Assembly (NCBI RefSeq): GCF_016820535.1
Contig: NZ_JADHDY010000004.1
Span: 124,001-188,000, forward strand
From: Sporosarcina beigongshangi
GTDB taxonomy: Bacteria > Actinomycetota > Actinomycetes > Actinomycetales > Micrococcaceae
DNA length: 64,000 bases
Direction of reading: 5' to 3'
This document shows positions 58,802 through 64,000 of the stretch, piece by piece; the first letter of the stretch is position 1; each line of letters starts with the position of its first letter. Made by a program: the position numbers and the translations under genes. Below the pieces are notes generated by a model that was not told the origin of the DNA, did not search any database, and worked only from the letters and a program-made list of their open reading frames with translations.

Positions 58802-59565
58802 TCCCCATGGAGTCGCACATGGTCCCGGTGACGTCAGGTAGTGCCAACTGCCCGCACTGCGGCCAGGAGCGCCCGGAGCACCTGGTGGCGCGCAACTATC
58901 TCTGCCGAGCATGCCAGGGCCGGCCCGCCGACGTCCTCGGGCAGCATGTGCGGCTGTTCAATGACATGCAGGCCGGTCCCGGCGGAATCCGTCCCACCGG
59001 TAGCGGCGCTTTGCACGACGATGATTCGCGCTGCCGTGAAGTGGAGGAACGCGCCATGGCATACGTCGACGGGCTTGCCTACCGCGTGGTGGAGGGACGG
59101 TTTGGCGGCGTGTTCCTGACACCGGCTGACGTGGTGGCACCTCCGGCGTCCGAGGTTTATCCGGAGCAAGGCTGCATGGACCGGCTCTGGCGACTCCAGG
59201 CGATCTCGCTCGCTGACGACGTCGAATGGCTCAAGGACGGCGACTTCCTCACCGTAAATTACCTGTCCGGCGATCCCGACTACGCCGTTTACGGACAGCT
59301 GGCGCCTGAGGAGGGCGGCTTCCACTGCGAAGTGGTTTCAAACCAGTTCATGGCCGCCGACGACTGGCCGTTGAACGCAGGCTATCTCCAACAGTCAGGC
59401 TGGCATCCACCCGACGAGGAAACCCCCAACTGGTTCCGTGTGGTGGTTGGCGCCGAACCGGCGGCCGAGCAGCTCTTGTTGGCGCTGCGCCACGGCCGCG
59501 GATGCGACGACGCGCGCAGGCTGCTGTGGGAGCCCGCGAGCTTTCCGGGGCAGGCCGACGACTGA
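58798..59565 (+). CDS. Zinc-ribbon protein coupled to the AddA-like gene, function unknown
   Basis: A 255-residue protein read from a GTG that overlaps the AddA-like stop codon (GTGA), or from ATG 58807. Residues 14-45 carry CPHC and CRAC, a zinc ribbon; the rest is an alpha/beta region with acidic loops (EQGCMDRLW, FLTVNYLSGDPDYAVYG, PNWFRVVVG). I do not recognise the C-terminal domain. Overlap shows it is part of the same operon, so it may regulate or guide the helicase-nuclease. Confidence 0.65.
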   Translation: MIPMESHMVPVTSGSANCPHCGQERPEHLVARNYLCRACQGRPADVLGQHVRLFNDMQAGPGGIRPTGSGALHDDDSRCREVEERAMAYVDGLAYRVVEGRFGGVFLTPADVVAPPASEVYPEQGCMDRLWRLQAISLADDVEWLKDGDFLTVNYLSGDPDYAVYGQLAPEEGGFHCEVVSNQFMAADDWPLNAGYLQQSGWHPPDEETPNWFRVVVGAEPAAEQLLLALRHGRGCDDARRLLWEPASFPGQADD

Positions 59566-59616
59566 CGACAAGGCCAGTGCGGTCAGGACCAGGTCATTCG
59601 CGAAACATGACAGTTA

Positions 59617-59703
59617 GAGTTTTGTAACTCCGAGGTTGTCAAGTCCAAAAGTTTTGTAACTCTGGGGCTGTCAAGTCTGGAGTTACAAAAATTTTGCAAC
59701 TCC
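59617..59703. repeat. Repeat array upstream of a small HTH-like gene, candidate operator
   Basis: Two direct repeats, each GTTTTGTAAC...GTCAAGTC, start at 59619 and 59651 (32-bp period). They are followed by an inverted pair GGAGTTACAAAA (59679-59690) and TTTTGCAACTCC (59692-59703), which match in 11 of 12 pairs around one base. The shared word TTTTGTAACTC thus appears three times direct and once inverted. The array ends 56 bp before the next start codon. Confidence 0.75.
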
Positions 59704-59759
59704 GCACCTGACTGCCATTTGGCTGCTTCAAGTGTCGTCCTGCGGTTAGTCTGGGGTGC

Positions 59760-60203
59760 ATGACCGCAACCATTTCTGAGCCCGCCGACATCGACGATCC
59801 TGACGTGTGGGCCACGCAAACTGAGCTGGGCAAGGAGTTCGGCTGGACGGCCGTGGAAATGGGTCACTGCCTGTTGTTGCTGGGGCTGCGGATGGACCGG
59901 GAGCCAACGGCCTCAGCAAAGGACAACCTCCTGGTCCACACACTGGAAAGGTTCAACGGGACCGGTGCGGCATACACCCAGACACTTTGGCACAAACACG
60001 GTGTCTCGGAGCGGGTTTACGACTACAGCCGGTTGGTCGGCGGCCTGGACAATGCCACCGCCATCATTGGCGGCATCTCCACCAAGCCGGCCGCGAAGGC
60101 CAAGCAGAAGAAGCCGACGATCGCCCAGCTGGCCGAGCAGATTGAGGCCTTGAGCCAGCGCATCCAAATCCTGGAGTACGGCCAGGGTGATTCCGGTTCG
60201 TAG
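59760..60203 (+). CDS. Small HTH-like protein with C-terminal coiled coil
   Basis: A 147-residue protein. Residues 15-50 (WATQTELGKEFGWTAVEMGH then LGLRMDREPTASA) resemble the winged-helix-type words found in KilAC-like and related phage proteins. Residues 115-140 (IAQLAEQIEALSQRIQILEY) form a coiled coil, so it may be a dimer. The A/T-rich repeat array just upstream suggests it controls its own promoter. The function is unproven. Confidence 0.5.
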   Translation: MTATISEPADIDDPDVWATQTELGKEFGWTAVEMGHCLLLLGLRMDREPTASAKDNLLVHTLERFNGTGAAYTQTLWHKHGVSERVYDYSRLVGGLDNATAIIGGISTKPAAKAKQKKPTIAQLAEQIEALSQRIQILEYGQGDSGS

Positions 60204-60283
60204 CGGCCGGCTAACAGGAAACTTCCAGCCGGGACGTGAAGGCTGTAGAGACTGATTGCTCTTTGACGGCCGGAGGAAGCCCC

Positions 60284-61489
60284 ATGGATTCGGGAAACAT
60301 TCACGAGCCCGCTCCGTTTGTGGCGCGCCGGGTGGTGCTGGGACTCGCAGGCCTTGGCGCACTTGGCCTGGCCGGCTGCACGGCTGCGGACTCCCCCGGC
60401 ACCGCCGACTCCAAGCCCAGCGCGAGTGCTTCACAACTCCCCAGCGCAACTGCCGCCGCACCCAACCCGGAGCCGACAGCGTCGGAGGGTCCGGCGTCGA
60501 ACTTCCTGCTGGCAACCTTGGCGCACACGGACAAGATTGCGCGGATCGATCCGGCAAACGAGGACCCCAACGCCGTTGAATTCCTGGCGGTGGGAGCGGC
60601 GCCGTGGGGAGTCGGCGTCCATGCCGCCGGGAATGCCGCGTACTTGGCGACGGCGGAGGGCCTGGCCGTGGTTGACCTGGCGACGTTCACGCGGACAGCC
60701 CTGGTGCCGTACCTGCATCCGGCGCCGTCGATCGGGCAGGGCGAGTACCGGCCCGGCGGGCTGGGACTGGCGGTGGCGCCGGACGGTTCCGCCGTGTACG
60801 TCGCCGTGCTGAGCGACGTGGAGACGTCGCACCTGGAAATGTTTGACGTGAAACGTGGCGTTTTCTCTGGCTCCGTGCAGGTGGGGTGGCGTCCGTTCGA
60901 CGTGGTGGTGGCACCGGACGGGGCGTGGGTGGCGACGATCGACCACGACAGTTTCTCGGTGACCGTGGTGGACCCCGTGGAGATGACGGCGAAGCGGCAC
61001 GAGATTGCACCGTTTGGCACTGAGGGCGGGCTGGGGTCGTGGGAGAAGGTCCACTACGGCGCTGTGGAACCGGGAGGGACGATCCTGCTGCCGGTGCAGG
61101 GGAAGGTGGTGGTGAGGTTCGACCCGGGGACCGGCGCCTCGACGACACTGGCGAGTGCGGCTAACTCGCACGCCCACGGGACAGCGCTGGCGGGGCGGCA
61201 CCTGCTTTCTGTGGGGACAGGCTCGTTTGGCAATGCCACCGGTTCGCCGAATCTCTCCATTCTGGACCTGGACACCGGCGAGGAGCGGATCGCGCCACTC
61301 GATGTGCCGCACGAGACGGTGGCCGCGTACACCTCTGCGGATGGCGAAGGGTGGGCCGTGGTTGCCGGCGGGAACACGCGCGACATGGGCTGGGACGGGC
61401 TGACGTTTGTCCGGCTGTCGGACTTGGCGCAGCGGCGGCTGGACGTTGCCGGGTACCCGCAGGTGGTTGTTTCCTACACAGCTGCGTGA
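60284..61489 (+). CDS. Predicted lipoprotein with beta-propeller-like repeats
   Basis: A 401-residue exported lipoprotein. The N-terminus has RRVVLGLAGLGALGLAGC, a lipobox (AGC) with a twin-arginine-like RR, then a Ser/Ala/Pro-rich linker. Residues 90-400 contain repeated strands (AYLATAEGLAVVDLATF, VYVAVLSDVE, HLEMFDVKRG, WVATIDHDSF) as in YVTN-type propellers. ATG 60284 with GGAGGAA is chosen over 60236. It is probably an extracytoplasmic binding or scaffold protein. Confidence 0.75.
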   Translation: MDSGNIHEPAPFVARRVVLGLAGLGALGLAGCTAADSPGTADSKPSASASQLPSATAAAPNPEPTASEGPASNFLLATLAHTDKIARIDPANEDPNAVEFLAVGAAPWGVGVHAAGNAAYLATAEGLAVVDLATFTRTALVPYLHPAPSIGQGEYRPGGLGLAVAPDGSAVYVAVLSDVETSHLEMFDVKRGVFSGSVQVGWRPFDVVVAPDGAWVATIDHDSFSVTVVDPVEMTAKRHEIAPFGTEGGLGSWEKVHYGAVEPGGTILLPVQGKVVVRFDPGTGASTTLASAANSHAHGTALAGRHLLSVGTGSFGNATGSPNLSILDLDTGEERIAPLDVPHETVAAYTSADGEGWAVVAGGNTRDMGWDGLTFVRLSDLAQRRLDVAGYPQVVVSYTAA

Positions 61490-61654
61490 GACGCGGAGCC
61501 ATGCACGGGGTCGGCGCTTCTCCCATGGTTGCTCCAGTTCGCAGGGCCCCAAGTTCCGGCGCCTCCAGGGGTCAATTCTCGTCGTTGACATCCGGGATTC
61601 AGAAGGCACAAACTGAGCGCAAGGTTGTGGTGGAAACTTATGGGAGGGGCCGTC

Positions 61655-62230
61655 ATGTCACTGGAAATTCGTGCTGGAGTTGGAACTGGCAGGGCGAACT
61701 ACCGCCAAGACGTTGCCACTGTCCAATTCTTTCTGGGCGTTACGATCGATGGCGTCTTTGGGCCCATATCGGCTGGAGCTCTCGCAGCGTTCCAGACGGC
61801 CAAGTTTGGATTCACCGACGGCTTCGCAGACCCCTGCGACATCACGTTCAAGCGTCTTCGGGGACCTCTCACTGACTCGGACAGCGCACTGTCGCGCGCA
61901 CTGGTGCTGAACGCACTCGGCGAAACCGCCCTCGGCGCGGCAGCCACTCAAGAAGTTGCGTCGGCCGACGGCCTGGGGCTCGTGACAACATGGGCCCAAG
62001 GCGACGGCATCGCGAAGATCTACAGCCATCCGATCTGGGGGACCTGGGACGTCCGCGGCCTGATCCTGTCCCGCTATTTGGAGTTGGATGAGGAACGCGG
62101 AGCACTTGGCATGCCGATCTCCGGTGAACGCGACCACGGCAATTCCGGCGGCCGCATCAGCTACTTCGAGCACGGCAGAATCATTTTTGAACCGCCAAGC
62201 AGTGTCATTGAGACCATCGTTCCGGAATAG
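61655..62230 (+). CDS. Protein with peptidoglycan-binding and LGFP-type segments, no signal peptide
   Basis: A 191-residue protein. Residues 15-50 (YRQDVATVQFFLGVTIDGVF, then GALAAFQ) match PG_binding_1. Residues 125-185 (GIAKIYSHPIWGTWDV, then ERGALGMPISGERD and SYFEHGRIIFEP) match an LGFP repeat of actinobacterial wall proteins. ATG 61655 follows GGGAGGGG. No signal peptide is visible, which is odd for a wall-binding protein; an upstream frame from 61625 adds no signal. Confidence 0.75.
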   Translation: MSLEIRAGVGTGRANYRQDVATVQFFLGVTIDGVFGPISAGALAAFQTAKFGFTDGFADPCDITFKRLRGPLTDSDSALSRALVLNALGETALGAAATQEVASADGLGLVTTWAQGDGIAKIYSHPIWGTWDVRGLILSRYLELDEERGALGMPISGERDHGNSGGRISYFEHGRIIFEPPSSVIETIVPE

Positions 62231-62349
62231 GCAGGCCCGCAACTGCTGCTGGGACACTTCGGGGCTTGGCCCCGCCGGGGTGGGTGGCGTGCCATGAGGC
62301 ACGTGCCCCGTCACCGCGGGCCCGCCTGATCCGAGTACGTCCTTGGCTG

Positions 62350-62760
62350 CTAAATGTTGCAGCCTGACGCCCGTGCTGCAGTGTACGGATACCAGGCGAT
62401 GGGCCCCGGCCCCATATGGGGCTGGCACATGGAATTCCACGTCTGGGCTCCAACGATTCCATCAGGGGTCAGGCCCCAGAACTTCTGGAACTTGATGACC
62501 GCCGCCTTCGTGGCGGGGCCGAACTTGTTGTCAACGGCCAGTGGGGCGTACGTGGATCCCATTCTTGGACGGAAGGCGTTGAGCAGCACCTGGATGTTGC
62601 CAACACAGCTGGAGTAGCCGCCATAGCTGTAGTTGTAGTTGACGCACTTGCCGGCAGCCTCGGCAGGCGCCGGCGCCGCCACCGATGTCACTCCGCCAAA
62701 CGCCATGGCCAGGGCTAGGGAAGCGATGGCCGTCTTGAACGATCGAGACTTCTTGCTCAT
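62350..62760 (-). CDS. Secreted peptidoglycan-binding protein
   Basis: A 136-residue exported protein. A signal peptide (KTAIASLALAMAFGGVTSVA, cleavage near AEA) is followed by a PG_binding_1 module: SSCVGNIQVLLNAF, DNKFGPATKAAVIKFQKFWG and LTPDGIVGAQTW. Four cysteines in the mature part (KCVN, SSCV, MCQP, SGCN) could form disulfides. It is convergent with the LGFP-containing gene and shares its fold word. Confidence 0.85.
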   Translation of the reverse strand: MSKKSRSFKTAIASLALAMAFGGVTSVAAPAPAEAAGKCVNYNYSYGGYSSCVGNIQVLLNAFRPRMGSTYAPLAVDNKFGPATKAAVIKFQKFWGLTPDGIVGAQTWNSMCQPHMGPGPIAWYPYTAARASGCNI

Positions 62761-62921
62761 TGAATTTCACCTTTCTCGGGGATTTCTACAAACGTATGGC
62801 GGCAGCCCATGAAAGTGAATGGGTTGAACTCCCCTCCCGGACGCCAGATGTCCCGACGACTGCCAACTTTGGGCCACCGTCGCAGCGGCGCAATGCGCCG
62901 CATGCGGACAGAAAATCCTGA

Positions 62922-62967
62922 CCAATACGACCAAAAGCCCCCTTGCGGTTTCCAATACGACCAAAAG
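62922..62967. promoter_or_regulatory. Two 16-bp direct repeats, candidate operator for the iron-type transporter
   Basis: CCAATACGACCAAAAG occurs exactly at 62922-62937 and 62952-62967, 30 bp apart (about three helical turns), about 75 bp before the substrate-binding protein start. The perfect identity and spacing suggest cooperative binding of an activator or repressor. The surrounding 280-bp gap holds no gene. Confidence 0.65.
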
Positions 62968-63041
62968 ATTGTTGCCCACTCCGGCGCCCAGCACCATGAA
63001 CACAGCAGCAAATCGTGTTCCATGTCACAAAGGAGTGAACA

Positions 63042-64000
63042 ATGTCCCGCACCACCTCGTTCTCCGAAAGCAGCATCAGCCGCCGCAAGGCCCTTGGCTT
63101 TGGCCTGCTCGGCGCAGCGTCCCTGACAGCCGTGCTCACCGGTTGCAGCACCGGTTCCGACAAGCCGGCTGCGAGCGCCGGAACCGCAGACTTCCCCAGC
63201 TACTACCCTGCCGACTACTCGGCGATCGTCGACGCGTCCAAGGCCGAGGGCGGCAAGCTGACCATCTACTCCAACACCGACCAGGAAAACTGGGCACCCA
63301 TCCTGCGCGACTTCAAGGCCAAGTACCCGTGGACGCAGGTCTCCGCAGACAACCTGGACAGCGACGAGGTGTTCCAGCGCCAGCTCAGTGAGATGGCCAC
63401 GGGGAAGGCTCCGGCCGACATGCTGGTCTCCAACGCCGTCCAGGCCTGGGCAAACTACGCCTCCGAGGCCGACCGGCTCCTGGCCTACGACTCCCCGGAG
63501 ACGAAGGAGCTGCCCAAGAACGCCGTGCTGATGCCCAATGTCTGGGCCATGTCCCTTGATCCGGTGGGCATCCTCTACAACACGGCGCTGCTGAAGGAGG
63601 AACCCACCAGCATCGAGGCCCTGGCCAAGACCGTCTCCGCCGATTCCGCCACGTTCAAGAACAAGATCACCACCCGCGATGTGAAGGGCGCCTGGGGCTT
63701 CACGGTCTCGCATGCCTTCACCGAGGGCAACTCCGATGCGTGGACGGGACTGGATGAGATCCTGCCGTCCGCCCGTCCGGAAACTTCCTCCGGCACGCAG
63801 AAGGAAAAGATCATGTCCGGCGAGTACGTGGCAGGTTTCTTCATCAGCTCCGCCGTGGGCTACCCGGCGCAGGACGCCAGCGGCGGCCTCGTGAAGTTTG
63901 TGCTGCCCACCGACGGCACCGTGGTGCTGGGCCGCGGCATTGGCATCACACCCAAGGCCCCGCACCCGGCAACGGCCAAGCTGTTCCTGGACTTTGTGCT
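63042..64000 (+). CDS. Extracellular substrate-binding lipoprotein of an ABC transporter, iron(III)-type (3' end outside window)
   Basis: The visible 319 residues start MSRTTSFSESSISRRKALGF, a twin-arginine signal followed by the lipobox LTGC. The mature part has GGKLTIYSNTDQENWAPIL, FKAKYPW, SDEVFQRQL, PADMLVSNA and DPVGILYN, typical of FbpA-like Fe3+ binding proteins (family 1 of extracellular solute-binding proteins). AAAGGAG is 7 bases before the ATG. The reading frame is open at base 64000. Permease and ATPase genes are expected beyond the window. Confidence 0.85.
   Translation, partial: MSRTTSFSESSISRRKALGFGLLGAASLTAVLTGCSTGSDKPAASAGTADFPSYYPADYSAIVDASKAEGGKLTIYSNTDQENWAPILRDFKAKYPWTQVSADNLDSDEVFQRQLSEMATGKAPADMLVSNAVQAWANYASEADRLLAYDSPETKELPKNAVLMPNVWAMSLDPVGILYNTALLKEEPTSIEALAKTVSADSATFKNKITTRDVKGAWGFTVSHAFTEGNSDAWTGLDEILPSARPETSSGTQKEKIMSGEYVAGFFISSAVGYPAQDASGGLVKFVLPTDGTVVLGRGIGITPKAPHPATAKLFLDFV

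Noticed and set aside
59619-59703. CRISPR-like repeat array
   Set aside because: Only two direct copies with imperfect spacers of similar sequence and an inverted end; no cas genes. An operator array fits better.

Overview
This window reads as chromosomal DNA of a high-GC actinobacterium, most likely Arthrobacter or a close Micrococcaceae relative. Coding is dense, with G/C at third positions and many GTG and TTG starts. Actinobacterial hallmarks include a DUF6350-purN order, an AidB-like acyl-CoA dehydrogenase, a LAxTG-anchored wall protein and LGFP/peptidoglycan-binding proteins. The genus is inferred from gene content only. I recognised no rRNA, tRNA, CRISPR array or insertion sequence.

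Left part (1-15.2 kb), mostly housekeeping. Purine genes purH (cut by the left edge) and purN lie on the minus strand. A plus-strand block sits between them: nagZ, murQ, an AmiE/beta-lactamase-like serine hydrolase and an MFS transporter (a probable muropeptide-recycling cluster), then two small membrane-protein genes. Next come DUF6350, a cold-shock gene with a structured leader, a DsbA-like/CcdA-like thiol-redox pair, an alpha/beta hydrolase and aidB.

Middle part (15.3-42 kb), mixed. It holds an excisionase-like antitoxin with a PIN toxin, a TOTE-type primase-helicase, and a three-gene minus-strand operon (alpha/beta hydrolase, DUF1810, unknown). Then come pcp, a membrane protein, a 1,835-residue DUF4011-helicase-Vsr-like protein and a 1,427-residue sortase-anchored repeat protein. 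The rest is small membrane proteins, moaA, an HxlR regulator divergent from an NAD(P)-binding oxidoreductase, an orphan DNA methyltransferase with a small HTH partner, an SdpI-family protein and a winged-helix/carbohydrate-module protein.

Right part (41.7-59.6 kb), a defence island. In order: a Nudix gene coupled to a PLD-nuclease/SF2 helicase/DUF3427 protein; a small orphan protein; a NERD-domain SF1 helicase; a RloA/RloB (AbiL-like) pair; an NrtR-like regulator divergent from a three-domain protein (ADP-ribosylglycohydrolase, CX5R phosphatase, HNH-enzyme-type N-domain) with two palindromic operators between them; and an overlapping AddB-like/AddA-like helicase-nuclease pair with a zinc-ribbon gene. 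Several of these genes (42.1-45.5 and 47.7-49.6 kb) are visibly richer in A/T than those between them, so the island looks assembled in pieces.

Right end (59.6-64 kb). A repeat-rich control region precedes a small HTH-like gene. Then come a propeller-like lipoprotein, two peptidoglycan-binding proteins, and the start of an iron-type ABC substrate-binding lipoprotein preceded by two 16-bp direct repeats exactly 30 bp apart.

The best candidates for undescribed biology are the NrtR/ADP-ribosylhydrolase-phosphatase-N-domain locus, the Nudix/PLD-helicase pair, the accessory AddAB-like operon with its zinc-ribbon gene, and the purN/purH-disrupting muropeptide cluster.
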